Shown piece after piece: positions 9,582 through 19,508 of a DNA stretch of 64,000 nucleotides. The notes under the pieces are model-generated. The model was not told the DNA's origin. It saw only the letters and a list, made by a program, of their open reading frames with translations, and did no database searches. The position numbers were made by a program, and so were the translations under genes. Where the stretch lies: contig CAJXPX010000009.1 of NCBI GenBank assembly GCA_913058335.1, forward strand, positions 90,415-154,414. Direction: 5' to 3'. The first letter of the stretch is position 1. The number at the start of each line of letters is the position of its first letter. Source of the stretch: an uncultured Hyphomonadaceae bacterium (lineage in GTDB: Bacteria; Pseudomonadota; Alphaproteobacteria; Caulobacterales; Maricaulaceae).

Positions 9582-11355
9582 ACAGGAACAGGGACTGGAC
9601 CTTGGCATTGTCGGCAATGGGACAGTTGCGGGACTCATCGACAGGCGCGGAGCCTATCGCTGGCTCTGTCTCCCGCGGCTGGACGGAGAACCCGTTTTTA
9701 ATAGCCTGATGAATGGCGGCGGTACATTTGGGGTCTGGATGGAAAATCTGGAGAAACACAGCCAGACCTACGAAAAAAATACAGCCATTCTCCGGACGCG
9801 TCTCGAAGCCAAAGATGGCAGCATATTGGAAATCGTCGATTTCTCTCCGCGCTTTGACAAAAACGGGCGGACCTTTCGACCTGCTGCCATTGTGCGGCAG
9901 TTCCATGTGATTGCAGGCGAGCCTAAAATCGCCATCACCCTGTCCGTCGAAGCTGAGTGGGGGAAAACGAAAATTAAACCCAAGCGCGGAGTTAATCATA
10001 TCCGATATGAATCCGAAGACACCCGCTTTCGAATTACAACAGACGCACCTGTTTCTTATGTCATGAACGGGACACAGTTCCTACTCGATAACGATGTAAC
10101 CTTTATCCTAAACACTGACGAAGCTTTGGCCGATAGCGTCCACGCCGTGGCGGATGATTGGTATCGCCGCACAGCAAGTTACTGGTACCGCTGGTCGCGC
10201 AGCCTTGCCATTCCGATTGAATGGCAAGACGCCGTTATCCGCGCCGCGATTACACTCAAGCTCTGCGTCTTCGAGGAAACAGGCGGAATTGTTGCGGCGC
10301 TGACCACATCTATTCCTGAACATTCCGGCTCACAGCGAAACTGGGACTATCGCTATTGCTGGATTCGGGACGCTTATTTCTCGGTCACAGCCCTTAACCG
10401 ACTGTCCGAAATGGAAACGCTTGAGCACTATATGCGCTGGGTCCGCAATATTGTGTCCCATTCCAAAGGCGGCCATATCCAGCCCGTCTACGGCATTAGC
10501 CTTGAGGAAAATATTACCGAAACCATCGCCGAAGCCCTGCCCGGTTATGGCGATATGGGACCGGTGCGTGTGGGAAATCAGGCGGCGGAACATATCCAGC
10601 ATGACGTTTACGGCCAAATCGTGCTCGGCGTGGCGCAAAGCTTTTTCGATAAACGTCTTCTCAATAATCCCGGCCTCGCCGAGTTTAAAGCCCTAGAGCC
10701 TGTGGGCGAGCGGGCCTATGCCATGCACGACCAACCGGATGCGGGGATATGGGAATTTCGCACTATCGCACAGGTTCACACGTCTTCGGCAATAATGTGC
10801 TGGGCCGCCTGTGACCGCCTCTCTCGTATTGCCGCACATCTTGGGCAGACTGACCGCGAAACCTATTGGGAAGAACGCGCCGGGCTCATCCACCAGAAAA
10901 TCCTTGCCGAAGCTTGGAACGAAGAACGCAACGCCTTCACTGCGGCTTTTGGCGGAGAGGCACTCGACGCCTCCGTTCTTCTCATGGCCGAGATCGGGTT
11001 TCTCACCGCGCAAGACCCCCGCTATGTCAGCACAGTAGAAGCGATAGAGGCGGAGCTGCGCGAAGGCGACCATATTTATCGCTATAAGGTCGAGGACGAT
11101 TTTGGCCGGCCCCAAACTGCCTTCACCGCCTGTACCTTCTGGTATATCGACGCCCTGTCGCGCATCGGACGCAAAGACGAAGCTCGGCGCCTGTTCGAAA
11201 ATATCCTTTCGACCCGCAATCATCTTGGCCTGCTCTCCGAAGATGTCGACACAGAAACGGGAGAGCTTTGGGGCAATTTCCCGCAAACCTATTGCATGGT
11301 CGGAATAATCAATTCCGCCGCGCTATTAAGTAGAAAATGGACGGAGACAATTTAA
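9565..11355 (+). CDS. glycoside hydrolase family 15 protein (glucoamylase/trehalase-like)
   Basis: A 596-residue GH15 protein: an N-terminal beta-sandwich (about 1-210) and an (alpha/alpha)6 barrel. NWDYRYCWIRDAYF (about 259-272) lines the sugar site; GIWEFR with Glu397 is the likely general-acid region and the C-terminal SEDVDTETGELWGNFPQTY (about 558-576) the general-base region. Members release glucose from alpha-glucans, and actinobacterial members of this clade are trehalases. Lying in an operon with otsAB, this one may degrade trehalose or a related glucan; the context supports but does not prove that. No signal peptide is seen, so it is cytosolic. The start overlaps the otsB end. Confidence 0.85.
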   Translation: MTNTTRQEQGLDLGIVGNGTVAGLIDRRGAYRWLCLPRLDGEPVFNSLMNGGGTFGVWMENLEKHSQTYEKNTAILRTRLEAKDGSILEIVDFSPRFDKNGRTFRPAAIVRQFHVIAGEPKIAITLSVEAEWGKTKIKPKRGVNHIRYESEDTRFRITTDAPVSYVMNGTQFLLDNDVTFILNTDEALADSVHAVADDWYRRTASYWYRWSRSLAIPIEWQDAVIRAAITLKLCVFEETGGIVAALTTSIPEHSGSQRNWDYRYCWIRDAYFSVTALNRLSEMETLEHYMRWVRNIVSHSKGGHIQPVYGISLEENITETIAEALPGYGDMGPVRVGNQAAEHIQHDVYGQIVLGVAQSFFDKRLLNNPGLAEFKALEPVGERAYAMHDQPDAGIWEFRTIAQVHTSSAIMCWAACDRLSRIAAHLGQTDRETYWEERAGLIHQKILAEAWNEERNAFTAAFGGEALDASVLLMAEIGFLTAQDPRYVSTVEAIEAELREGDHIYRYKVEDDFGRPQTAFTACTFWYIDALSRIGRKDEARRLFENILSTRNHLGLLSEDVDTETGELWGNFPQTYCMVGIINSAALLSRKWTETI

Positions 11356-11373
11356 GCATTCCGATCCCTGAAT

Positions 11374-11393
11374 AATCCCTCAATAGGGATTTT
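11374..11393 (+). terminator. intrinsic terminator after the trehalose operon
   Basis: Seven-bp stem AATCCCT / AGGGATT with a CAAT loop followed by TTT, 18 bp after the GH15 stop. Confidence 0.6.
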
Positions 11394-11800
11394 GCCGTGT
11401 CCGCCGAGATTTATTTCACTCTTCCTCCTCGGGAAGAATCTGAATTATTTTGGCGGTCGAGGACAGTGCCTCTTCTGATTTTATAAACGGTTTTGCCTAG
11501 CGTATCGAACTCTTGCTCTACCCAAATATCAGGCGCAGATATTGGACCTCATTACAAGTGACCACTCGAAACTTATTAGCGTCAACCCAATGGGAAACCA
11601 ATAAATCAACCTGGCCCTCCCTTCATATTCTCCAATCCTACTCTAGTAAATTCAGCTAACTTGTTTTCCTTTGCAAACAGAGTATTCCGTAACGAGAGAA
11701 ATATTCCGCCAAATCCTCATTTTTTTGGAACTATCCTTATTGCCAGGGCATTTAAAAATAGCCACTGGTTGTTTTACACTTTCGTACAAAGATATATTTC
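11394..11800. other. non-coding gap upstream of paoABC
   Basis: About 400 bp with no convincing reading frame. It should hold the paoABC promoter. I looked for a molybdenum-cofactor riboswitch and a ModE palindrome and could not recognise either with confidence. Confidence 0.5.
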
Positions 11801-12442
11801 ATGATAAAAATCGAAGAACATCATTTTTCACGCCGAACAGTATTGTTATGCGGGACCGCCACGTCCGTTCTTGTGTTCGCCGGGGGTTGGTCTGGTTTTG
11901 CAGTCGCAAAAGAGCAAATTTCCAACACGACAAAAATACCGGTTTCGTTCAAGGTGAATGGAGCTGAGAAAAATCTGGTTCTAGATACCCGCGTCACCTT
12001 ATTGGATGCTCTACGCGAGCATCTTGACCTGACGGGGACGAAAAAAGGTTGTGATCAAGGCCAGTGCGGCGCTTGTACCGTTATTGTAAATGGCGAACGC
12101 ATTAATTCCTGTCTGACATTGGCAGCCATGCATGAGGGCGACGAGATTACAACAATTGAAGGCCTCGGCACGCCGGATGACCTTCATGAAATGCAAGCCG
12201 CCTTTGTCAAACATGACGGTTATCAATGCGGATATTGTACACCCGGACAAATTTGCTCCGCTGTGTCTGTTCTTAAAGAGATCGAAGCAGGCATTCCAAG
12301 CCATGTTACCGCGGATATCACGGGGGGTATGAGCGTAAGTAATGATGAAATGCGTGAGCGCATGAGCGGGAATATTTGTCGCTGCGGGGCTTATTCCAAT
12401 ATTTTAGATGCCATGACAGAAGTCGCGGAGGCAAGCGCATGA
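11801..12442 (+). CDS. paoA: periplasmic aldehyde oxidoreductase, [2Fe-2S] subunit
   Basis: A 213-residue small subunit of a xanthine-oxidase-family molybdenum hydroxylase. The N-terminus carries [10 protein letters not shown] followed by a hydrophobic run, a twin-arginine (Tat) signal, so the folded complex is exported. A plant-type ferredoxin domain has [14 protein letters not shown], and the helical [2Fe-2S] domain has [12 protein letters not shown] and GNICRCGAY. Electrons pass from the Mo site through these clusters to FAD. Size fits E. coli PaoA (229). Its stop overlaps paoB in ATGA, so the three subunits are translationally coupled. Confidence 0.92.
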   Translation: MIKIEEHHFSRRTVLLCGTATSVLVFAGGWSGFAVAKEQISNTTKIPVSFKVNGAEKNLVLDTRVTLLDALREHLDLTGTKKGCDQGQCGACTVIVNGERINSCLTLAAMHEGDEITTIEGLGTPDDLHEMQAAFVKHDGYQCGYCTPGQICSAVSVLKEIEAGIPSHVTADITGGMSVSNDEMRERMSGNICRCGAYSNILDAMTEVAEASA

Positions 12443-13389
12443 GACCTTTCACCTTTGAACGCGCCACTTCTGTTGAAGACGCCGTAACTAAAGCGGCGGC
12501 GAAACCGAATTCGAAATTCATCGCAGGGGGAACGAATTTACTGGATTTGATGAAACTCCAGATCGAAACCCCGCCTCACCTCATTGATGTTAATCACATT
12601 GGCTTGGACGAAATTGAAGAGACAGAGGAAGGTGGTCTGCGGATTGGAGCCCTGGTTTCTAATACCGCCTTGGCCGCCGATAGCCGAATTAGACAGAATT
12701 ACGGTGTTTTGAGTCGCGCTCTGGTCGCAGGGGCGTCTGGTCAGCTTCGTAATAAAGCGACGACAGGCGGCAATCTCTTGCAGCGCACACGCTGTCCTTA
12801 TTTTTACGATACCAACATGCCTTGTAATAAACGCGAACCCGACTCCGGTTGCTCCGCCATGGGCGGCTTTTCCCGTCAGCTCGGTGTTGTGGGCACGAGT
12901 GAAAATTGCATCGCAACCTATCCCGGCGATATGGCCGTTGCCCTGCGTGTTCTGGATGCGACAATCGAGACGCAGCGTCCAGCCGAGAAAGCGCCTCGCA
13001 TGTTAACTCTCGACGATTTTTACCGCTTGCCCGGGGATAGTCCAAACATTGAGACTGTGTTGGAGCCTGGCGAGCTCATTACCGCTGTCCACCTCCCTGC
13101 TCCCGTCACAGGTAAACATATTTATAAGAAAGTCCGCGACCGCGCCTCTTATGCGTTTGCGGTTGTATCTATTGCAGCCATTTTAAAAGAAGACGGCACA
13201 GGGCGTTTTGCCTGTGGCGGCTTGGCTCCTAGGCCATGGCGAGACGCTAAAGCCGAGGCACTATTGCCTGACGCCAAAGCCGCAACGGCGCAACTCCTCG
13301 CTGAGGCAAGTCCAACAGACCAAAATCAGTTTAAGATTAAACTCACCGAACGCGCACTCTCGAGTGTGATTGCTGAGGCCAGCTCATGA
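12439..13389 (+). CDS. paoB: periplasmic aldehyde oxidoreductase, FAD-binding subunit
   Basis: A 316-residue FAD subunit of the CoxM/PaoB type. [14 protein letters not shown] is the FAD pyrophosphate loop; [15 protein letters not shown] is the second FAD motif. A cysteine-rich insertion ([21 protein letters not shown]) corresponds to the extra [4Fe-4S] cluster that distinguishes PaoB from ordinary xanthine dehydrogenases. I start at ATG 12439, which overlaps the paoA stop, instead of an upstream codon inside paoA. Length matches E. coli PaoB (318). Confidence 0.93.
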   Translation: MRPFTFERATSVEDAVTKAAAKPNSKFIAGGTNLLDLMKLQIETPPHLIDVNHIGLDEIEETEEGGLRIGALVSNTALAADSRIRQNYGVLSRALVAGASGQLRNKATTGGNLLQRTRCPYFYDTNMPCNKREPDSGCSAMGGFSRQLGVVGTSENCIATYPGDMAVALRVLDATIETQRPAEKAPRMLTLDDFYRLPGDSPNIETVLEPGELITAVHLPAPVTGKHIYKKVRDRASYAFAVVSIAAILKEDGTGRFACGGLAPRPWRDAKAEALLPDAKAATAQLLAEASPTDQNQFKIKLTERALSSVIAEASS

Positions 13390-15578
13390 AATTTACTAAA
13401 CCCGCCCCTAAGAATCCCATCGACAACCAGACTGTCATGGGCAAGCCAACACCCCGAATAGATGGCCCATTAAAAACTACGGGTCAGGCCACTTACGCGT
13501 ATGAATGGAAGGACGTTGTTGAAAACCCCGCTTATGGCTGGATTATCGGCAGTTCCATTGCCAATGGGCGAATAAAATCTATGAAATTGGATGCAGCAAA
13601 ATCTGCGCCCGGGGTTATTGATATTCTCACCTATAAAAATGCTGGAATTAAGCATAAGGGTGACAATAGTTCTGCGCAGCAAATTGCTGGCCCTAAAGTT
13701 GAGCACTATCACCAAGCTGTTGCTATGGTTATTGCGGAATCCTTTGAGGAAGCCCGGGCTGCAGCAGAGTTGGTTGAGATCAGCTATACCAAATCCAAAG
13801 GCAAATATGTGCTCGAAGACACGCTTTCGAGCGCGAAGAAAACGGATCAACAAAAAGATGTTTCTGTCGGAGATTTTGCTTCTGCCTATGAAAGTGCGCC
13901 TGTAAAGCTCGATGTTACTTACAAAACCTCGCGTCATTCACATGCCATGATGGAACCACACGCCACCATTGCTAATTGGGAAGACAACAAAGTGACTGTT
14001 TGGACCGCCAATCAGATGATTAACTGGAGCAAGACCAGTTTAGCCAAAGTCTTAGGCGTCTCAAAAGAAGATGTCCGGCTTGTCTCGCCTTTCATCGGCG
14101 GGGGATTTGGCGGCAAACTCTTTATACTCTCCGACGCATCCCTTGCAGCTGCTGGCGCGCGCCTGACAAAACGCCCCGTCAAAGTCACTCTTCAAAGAGC
14201 GCTGATATTTAATAATACAGCCCATCGCGCCTCAACAATTCAAAATATGCGATTAGGCGCAAATGAAAACGGCGAACTTACGGCTGTGGCTCATAAAAAT
14301 TGGTCCTCTGCTTTGCCTGAAGGGGGTCCGGAAAGCGGTGTTTTAACCACTGGGCCGTCTTATAAAACGCCTAATATGCTGCTGGAAACTCGGCTATCGG
14401 TCACAAACCTTCCGCCTGTAAGTGCTATGCGGGCGCCCGGAGATATGCCTGGCTCCATCGCTATCGAAGTTGCTATGGATGAAATGGCCGAAAAGCTCAA
14501 ATTAGACCCGATTGAGTTTCGTCTTTTGAATGACACACAAACTAATCCTGAAACAGGTAAGCCTTTCTCACGCCGTAAACTCGCGGAATGCCTGCAACAA
14601 GGCGCTGAAAAATTTGGTTGGAGTGATCGAAGCTCTGTCCCGGCCCAAAAACGGGAAGGGTCAAAATTAATTGGGATGGGCGTGGCCTCTGCCGTTCGCG
14701 GCGGACCGGCTAGCAAATCTGCCGCGCGTGTTCAGCTTACCACTGACAATAAGCTGATTGTTGAGACTGATATGACAGATATCGGCACAGGAAGTTACAC
14801 AATTCTGGCGCAAACAGCCGCAGAGATGATGGGCTTACCCCTGAGCGATGTTGATGTGCGCTTGGGAGATTCTAATTTCCCCGCAGCTGCCGGGTCTGGC
14901 GGACAGTGGGGCGCAACAAGTTCAACATCTGGCGTGTATGTTGCCTGTGTAAACTTACGAAAAAAGATTACGGATCAACTTGGTCTTAATGCGGATACTG
15001 CGACATTTGAAAATGGAAATGTAACGGAATCGGGCAAAAGTACGTCTTTGTCGAGCATCGTTAAATCAGGTCCTATAGAAGCCGAAGGAGAAATTGATTT
15101 CTCCGGACGCGGAGATGATCATTCATATTATACATTCGGCGCCCATTTCGTTGAAGTTGAAGTTGATATTTACACGGCCGAAACACGGATACGGCGCATG
15201 CTCGCCGTGTGTGATTCTGGCCGCATTTTCAACCCTGTCTCGGCTCGCAGCCAGGTCATTGGCGGTATGACGATGGGCGCCGGTGCAGCTCTTATGGAAG
15301 AGCTGCATGTTGACCCGCGTTACGGCCATTTGGCCAATCACGATTTGGCACAATATGAAGTGCCCGTGCACATGGATATTCCTCACCAAGAGGTTTTCTT
15401 TTTAGAAGGTGAAGACCCCCTTGCTTCCCCCACCAAAGGAAGCGGTGTCGGCGAACTCGGCATTTGCGGCGTAAGCGCCGCAATTGGGAACGCAATTTAT
15501 AATGCGACAGGTGTCAGGGTTCGGGAATTTCCAATCACAATGGAAAAACTCTTAAATGAAATGCCGGTTGAAGTTTAA
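13386..15578 (+). CDS. paoC: periplasmic aldehyde oxidoreductase, molybdopterin-cytosine-dinucleotide subunit
   Basis: A 730-residue catalytic subunit holding the molybdenum cofactor as MCD. It has the [18 protein letters not shown] entry, [21 protein letters not shown] and a C-terminal [16 protein letters not shown] in which Glu690 is the catalytic base (E692 in E. coli PaoC, 732 residues). PaoABC oxidises a broad range of aldehydes to acids in the periplasm, a detoxification role. It has no leader of its own and would be carried out with PaoA. The start overlaps the paoB stop by 4 bp; a strong terminator follows. Confidence 0.93.
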   Translation: MKFTKPAPKNPIDNQTVMGKPTPRIDGPLKTTGQATYAYEWKDVVENPAYGWIIGSSIANGRIKSMKLDAAKSAPGVIDILTYKNAGIKHKGDNSSAQQIAGPKVEHYHQAVAMVIAESFEEARAAAELVEISYTKSKGKYVLEDTLSSAKKTDQQKDVSVGDFASAYESAPVKLDVTYKTSRHSHAMMEPHATIANWEDNKVTVWTANQMINWSKTSLAKVLGVSKEDVRLVSPFIGGGFGGKLFILSDASLAAAGARLTKRPVKVTLQRALIFNNTAHRASTIQNMRLGANENGELTAVAHKNWSSALPEGGPESGVLTTGPSYKTPNMLLETRLSVTNLPPVSAMRAPGDMPGSIAIEVAMDEMAEKLKLDPIEFRLLNDTQTNPETGKPFSRRKLAECLQQGAEKFGWSDRSSVPAQKREGSKLIGMGVASAVRGGPASKSAARVQLTTDNKLIVETDMTDIGTGSYTILAQTAAEMMGLPLSDVDVRLGDSNFPAAAGSGGQWGATSSTSGVYVACVNLRKKITDQLGLNADTATFENGNVTESGKSTSLSSIVKSGPIEAEGEIDFSGRGDDHSYYTFGAHFVEVEVDIYTAETRIRRMLAVCDSGRIFNPVSARSQVIGGMTMGAGAALMEELHVDPRYGHLANHDLAQYEVPVHMDIPHQEVFFLEGEDPLASPTKGSGVGELGICGVSAAIGNAIYNATGVRVREFPITMEKLLNEMPVEV

Positions 15579-15605
15579 AGCTTTTACTCAAAATTTGAGC
15601 CTATT

Positions 15606-15645
15606 ATATAAAAACGCTGCTATCATATAGCGGCGTTTTTATATT
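15606..15645. terminator. bidirectional terminator between paoC and moeA
   Basis: Long stem ATATAAAAACGC(T)GCTAT / ATAGC(G)GCGTTTTTATAT with a CAT loop, A-tract on the left and T-tract on the right, between convergent operons. Confidence 0.85.
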
Positions 15646-15669
15646 CATTTAGTTGCAATATAAGGGGTG

Positions 15670-16818
15670 CTAAAGATAAATAACCTCTAATTTATCTCCG
15701 CTTTGAACTTTATCGCTTCCAGCTCTCCGCCGCACAAGCGCATTCGCTCTGGCCAATGGTCTGATTAAGCCGCTATCTTGTTTGGGCAGTATTTCAGCGC
15801 CGTCAGAACGAATAATCGCTCTTAAATATTCCTCACGGCCGCCTCCGGCTGGTATGTCTATATACGCTGTTTCAACACCCGTTTTTAGCGTTTTTCCAAT
15901 TAAAGCGGGAAGGAATATATGCGTACAAACCCAAGCTGAACTCGGATTGCCCGGCAACCCGAGAACATATGTTTTCCCTTTTTTAGAAAACCAAGTCGGT
16001 TTTCCGGGTTTAACGGCAACTTTTGAAAATATTGGCTTGAAATCCAAAGCCTCAAAAGCCGATTGCATGTAATCGTAATCTCCAACGGACGCGCCCCCTA
16101 TTGGAATTATAATGTCGAGCTTGTCCAGTTCCGGCTCAATCCGGGCCAATATATCATCCAAATCATCTTTGGCGATACCGAGGTCGATAGTTTCGACGCC
16201 CCAGCTTTGTAACAGCGCTATTAAACCGGGGCCATTCGCATCCATGATTTGGCCCTCCGCAGGATCCGTTCCCGGCGGGACGAGTTCATCTCCGCCGCGC
16301 AAAATTCCAATACGGGGGCAGGACTTTACTTCCAAACGCGAAACGCCGGCAGCAGCCATAAGCATTATATGAGATGGCTCAATCTTGGTGTCTTTTTCAA
16401 TTAAAATGTCACCTTTTGAAAAATCCAAGCCTCTGGCCCGAATAAAGTTTGGGCCGGAAATATCTTTCAAGCTAATCCCCTGACCGTCTCTATTTACATT
16501 TTCCTGCATAATGACGCGATCAGCTCCGGCCGGTAAGTAAGCTCCCGTAAATATTCGAATGGCTTCGCCTGCCCCTATCTCGCCGGTAAAAGGTTCGCCG
16601 GCTCGGGATTCTCCGACGATCTCATATTGCTCATCAAGCTTAGCATTTCTAAGGGCGTAACCATCCATAACGGACACATCCGCTGGCGGTTGGGTCAGTC
16701 GCGACGAAACATCTTTAGCGAGTGTCCGTCCCAAAGCCTCTTGCAGGACTATTTCTTCTTGGCCGAGCGTAAGCTTATGCTCCGCGATTAAACCAAGCGC
16801 CTCATCAACAGAAATCAT
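15670..16818 (-). CDS. moeA: molybdopterin molybdotransferase MoeA
   Basis: A 382-residue MoeA that inserts molybdate into adenylylated molybdopterin. Seen in order: the N-terminal SVDEALGLI, DVSVMDGYALR (substrate loop), the IFTGAYLPAGAD segment, GDELVPPGTDPAEGQIMDANG, the MPT-binding PIGGASVGDYDYM and VLGLPGNPSSAWV. It is the last gene of the Moco operon; its ATG overlaps the moaC stop by 4 bp, as do the other junctions here. Confidence 0.93.
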   Translation of the reverse strand: MISVDEALGLIAEHKLTLGQEEIVLQEALGRTLAKDVSSRLTQPPADVSVMDGYALRNAKLDEQYEIVGESRAGEPFTGEIGAGEAIRIFTGAYLPAGADRVIMQENVNRDGQGISLKDISGPNFIRARGLDFSKGDILIEKDTKIEPSHIMLMAAAGVSRLEVKSCPRIGILRGGDELVPPGTDPAEGQIMDANGPGLIALLQSWGVETIDLGIAKDDLDDILARIEPELDKLDIIIPIGGASVGDYDYMQSAFEALDFKPIFSKVAVKPGKPTWFSKKGKTYVLGLPGNPSSAWVCTHIFLPALIGKTLKTGVETAYIDIPAGGGREEYLRAIIRSDGAEILPKQDSGLIRPLARANALVRRRAGSDKVQSGDKLEVIYL

Positions 16819-17294
16819 GACGGCGCCAAGGTCTTATAATCACCACCGGCCCCGCCTGTTTTTTCAATCAGCCTGACCTCTTCAATCACCATGTCTTTCT
16901 GCGCCGCTTTGAGCATATCATAGAGCGTTAAAAGTGCGATCGTGGCAGCCGTCAGTGCTTCCATTTCCACCCCCGTTCGGCCTGTCGTCCGGGCTTCGGA
17001 CGTGACAACCAAAGCCCCATCTCTTGCCGTAATGTCTACGCCGATTTTAGAAAGAGGGAGCGGATGACATAGCGGGATGAGTTCAGAGGTTTTTTTGGCC
17101 CCCATTATACCGGCAAGTTCGGCAACCGGAATGACGGCGCCTTTCTTGCTTTGACCGGATATTGCCAAGGACAATGTTTCAGGTGAAACACGAAGTAGCC
17201 CTTCTGCTACCGCCCGTCGGGAGGAAATATCTTTTTCTGAAATATCGACCATTGTGGCCCGACCATCATCGCCGATATGGCTCAGCCGACTCAT
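16815..17294 (-). CDS. moaC: cyclic pyranopterin monophosphate synthase MoaC
   Basis: A 159-residue MoaC that with MoaA converts GTP to cyclic pyranopterin monophosphate. The motifs LIPLCHPLPLSKIGVDI and TGVEMEALTAATIALLTLYDMLKA are diagnostic, and the GGAGGDY tail is typical. Overlaps both moaB and moeA by 4 bp. Confidence 0.95.
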   Translation of the reverse strand: MSRLSHIGDDGRATMVDISEKDISSRRAVAEGLLRVSPETLSLAISGQSKKGAVIPVAELAGIMGAKKTSELIPLCHPLPLSKIGVDITARDGALVVTSEARTTGRTGVEMEALTAATIALLTLYDMLKAAQKDMVIEEVRLIEKTGGAGGDYKTLAPS

Positions 17295-17824
17295 GTTTCA
17301 GACAATCGCGGCATAAGCTCCACAAGATTACAGGGCTTGTGGCGACTATCGAGTTGGTCACGAATAACCCCATCCCAACCGTCTTTGACAGCTCCGTTAG
17401 AGCCTGGCAGACAAAATATGAAAGTATTATTGGCTAGGCCTGCACAAGCGCGGGACTGCAAAGTTGAAAGCCCAACAGTGCCGTGACTAACCATATGAAA
17501 GATAATCGAAAATCCATCTATTTCTTTTTCAAACAATGGCCGGATGGATTCAACTGTCACATCCCGACCTGTCAGCCCCGTTCCCCCGGTGGTAATGACA
17601 ACATCAATTTCCGGATCAGCAATCCAGTGAGTAACAACGGCGCGTATTTGAAATTTATCATCCGGAACGATTTGTCGTTCTGCTACTATATGGCCAGCGT
17701 CTTCCGCGCGGCGTTGAAGCGTCAAACCGGATGTATCCGTTTCTTTGGTTCGTGAATCTGAAACCGTCAGCACGGCAATACGAACCGGTATGAAAGTCAG
17801 GCTTTCGTTAATTCCAAAACTCAT
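17291..17824 (-). CDS. moaB: molybdopterin adenylyltransferase, MoaB/Mog type
   Basis: A 177-residue MoaB/MogA-fold protein that adenylylates molybdopterin before MoeA acts. It has RIAVLTVSDSRTKETDTSG, VITTGGTGLTGRDVTVE (MPT loop) and the FCLPGSNGAVKDGWDGVI region. Length and the ending resemble MoaB rather than MogA; since no other Mog-type gene is here it probably supplies the adenylylation step. The C-terminal LVELMPRL is typical of MoaB. Confidence 0.92.
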   Translation of the reverse strand: MSFGINESLTFIPVRIAVLTVSDSRTKETDTSGLTLQRRAEDAGHIVAERQIVPDDKFQIRAVVTHWIADPEIDVVITTGGTGLTGRDVTVESIRPLFEKEIDGFSIIFHMVSHGTVGLSTLQSRACAGLANNTFIFCLPGSNGAVKDGWDGVIRDQLDSRHKPCNLVELMPRLSET

Positions 17825-18273
17825 AAAGGGCTCCAGCGTTGGCTATCTTTGTAATCCTGTTCGCGTGGTTCTATCCATTTGGATCCGTCAAGGCCATCTT
17901 CACGTTTCCAAAAAATCGCATTCGTCTTAAGATAATCCATGAGGAAATCACAGGCGTCAAAAGCAGCGCGCCGATGCGCCGCCGCCGCCGCGCAGAATAC
18001 GATGGTTTCCCCGGCAGACATTAGCCCTACGCGGTGTCGAACGCAGACTCCGTGTAAATCAAAACGACGGATAGTCCGATCTACGGCATCCTCAATATGG
18101 CGAGTTGTCAGCGGTTCATATCGGCTTAGAAATAGAGTTTTAACTTGCCCGTTTTCTCCCCGCACTTGACCCGAAAAGTTTACAATGCCTCCCGCGGCGG
18201 GGAAATTATTTGTGAACTCAGAAAGCAAAGCTCCCGCATCCAATGGATCCTCATTGATAAGGACTTGTTCCAT
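17821..18273 (-). CDS. moaE: molybdopterin synthase large subunit MoaE
   Basis: A 150-residue catalytic subunit of molybdopterin synthase, which moves sulfur from MoaD onto cyclic pyranopterin. Visible family features are GGIVNFSGQVRG, LFLSRYEPLT, HRVGLMSAGETIVFCAAAAAHRRAAFDACDFLMDYLK and FWKRE with the catalytic lysines. The start codon overlaps the moaD stop by one base. Confidence 0.94.
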   Translation of the reverse strand: MEQVLINEDPLDAGALLSEFTNNFPAAGGIVNFSGQVRGENGQVKTLFLSRYEPLTTRHIEDAVDRTIRRFDLHGVCVRHRVGLMSAGETIVFCAAAAAHRRAAFDACDFLMDYLKTNAIFWKREDGLDGSKWIEPREQDYKDSQRWSPL

Positions 18274-18515
18274 TACCCCCCTCCGACGGGAGGAAGAAAG
18301 GCGATACGATCCCCATCAAATACTTCGTGAATATCAGTAACAATCGACTCATTCACTACGGCTCTGATCGTTATATGAGTCAACGCATCGGTCTGAAATT
18401 TTCTTTCAAAATGACTCCGCAAATCAGATACAGTTTTTACGCCCTCGGGCAAATCAATCATCTGCACACCGTTAAAGGGAGTTGATAAACGCCCGCAAAA
18501 TTCAACCTCAATCAC
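18273..18515 (-). CDS. moaD: molybdopterin synthase sulfur carrier MoaD
   Basis: An 80-residue ubiquitin-like protein ending in PPVGGG: the C-terminal Gly-Gly carries the thiocarboxylate used by MoaE. It starts at a GTG with GGGAGG upstream. The activating enzyme MoeB is not in this window and must be encoded elsewhere. Confidence 0.92.
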   Translation of the reverse strand: MIEVEFCGRLSTPFNGVQMIDLPEGVKTVSDLRSHFERKFQTDALTHITIRAVVNESIVTDIHEVFDGDRIAFLPPVGGG

Positions 18516-18518
18516 CGA

Positions 18519-19508
18519 TTATCCTCCCGTAACGGACATATGTCGCGATACGCTGGGTTGATCATTTATCTGAAAGTCGTGCCGCTCGGGTTTGTTTCCG
18601 GTTGCCTCTAAAATAGCGGCGTCCAAATCGCCGCCCTCTCGCAAAATAGCTCGTAAATCCAGAAATTCATCCCGTCCCAGACATTGATAAATCCGGCCCG
18701 TACAGGTCAGTCTGACCCGATTACATCCAGCGCAAAAATTATTTGTCAAAGGCGAGATAAAACCGACACGTCGCCCCGTTTCTTTAACGCGCCAAAATCT
18801 CGCGGGCCCGGCATTAGAATCAGTTCCCACCATAGGAATAAGTGAAAATCGCGAATCCAAGCGATCTTTCGCTTCCCCCATAGGGACAAATTGGGTGCGC
18901 CGGTCTTCGCCCGTATCGCCCATAGGCATAATTTCAATCAGGGAGTGATCAAAGCCTTGTCCATGTATCCAGGCTGTCATGTCTGCGATGGTTTCAATAT
19001 TTTGGGGCAGCAGAACCGTGTTGATTTTAACGGCTAAACCGGCGCGCTTTGCCGCTTCTAAACCCTCTAGGACACTGTTAAGCTGATCCCTACGGCACAA
19101 TTTTGTAAAAATGTCCCGATCCAAAGTATCAAGGGACACATTAATCCGTTTTACCCCTAATGCCGCGAGGTCATCCGCATATTTTGCTAAGCGAGTCGCA
19201 TTGGTTGTCACAGTCAATTCTTCAAGATCCGTTCCAAGACGCCTCGAAACATCTTTCATTAAATCTAAAATGTCACGTCGCACTAGAGGCTCCCCTCCGG
19301 AAATCCGGACTTTCCTCACACCACGGTCAATAAACGCATGGGTCAGGCGAGAAAGCTCTTCTAAGTTTAACACATCCTTTTTCGGCAAGAACGTCATCCG
19401 TTCAGACATGCAATACTTACATCGCAAGTCGCACCTATCCGTGACTGAAACGCGCAGATAACTTACGCGGCGTCCAAAAGGATCGATTAACGTCTTTTCG
19501 GCGGTCAT
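18519..19508 (-). CDS. moaA: GTP 3',8-cyclase MoaA (radical SAM)
   Basis: A 329-residue radical-SAM enzyme that catalyses the first step of Moco synthesis. CDLRCKYCMSE supplies Cys26, 30 and 33 for the SAM-binding [4Fe-4S] cluster; CAGC plus Cys276 (Cx2Cx13C) binds the second cluster that holds GTP. GGEPLVRRDI is the SAM GGEP motif. The protein ends in Gly-Gly, as needed for the activating C-terminal tail. Three bases separate it from moaD. Confidence 0.95.
   Translation of the reverse strand: MTAEKTLIDPFGRRVSYLRVSVTDRCDLRCKYCMSERMTFLPKKDVLNLEELSRLTHAFIDRGVRKVRISGGEPLVRRDILDLMKDVSRRLGTDLEELTVTTNATRLAKYADDLAALGVKRINVSLDTLDRDIFTKLCRRDQLNSVLEGLEAAKRAGLAVKINTVLLPQNIETIADMTAWIHGQGFDHSLIEIMPMGDTGEDRRTQFVPMGEAKDRLDSRFSLIPMVGTDSNAGPARFWRVKETGRRVGFISPLTNNFCAGCNRVRLTCTGRIYQCLGRDEFLDLRAILREGGDLDAAILEATGNKPERHDFQINDQPSVSRHMSVTGG

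Noticed and set aside
11394..11800. Moco riboswitch before paoABC
   Set aside because: I could not identify the conserved helices by eye; a covariance search would be decisive.
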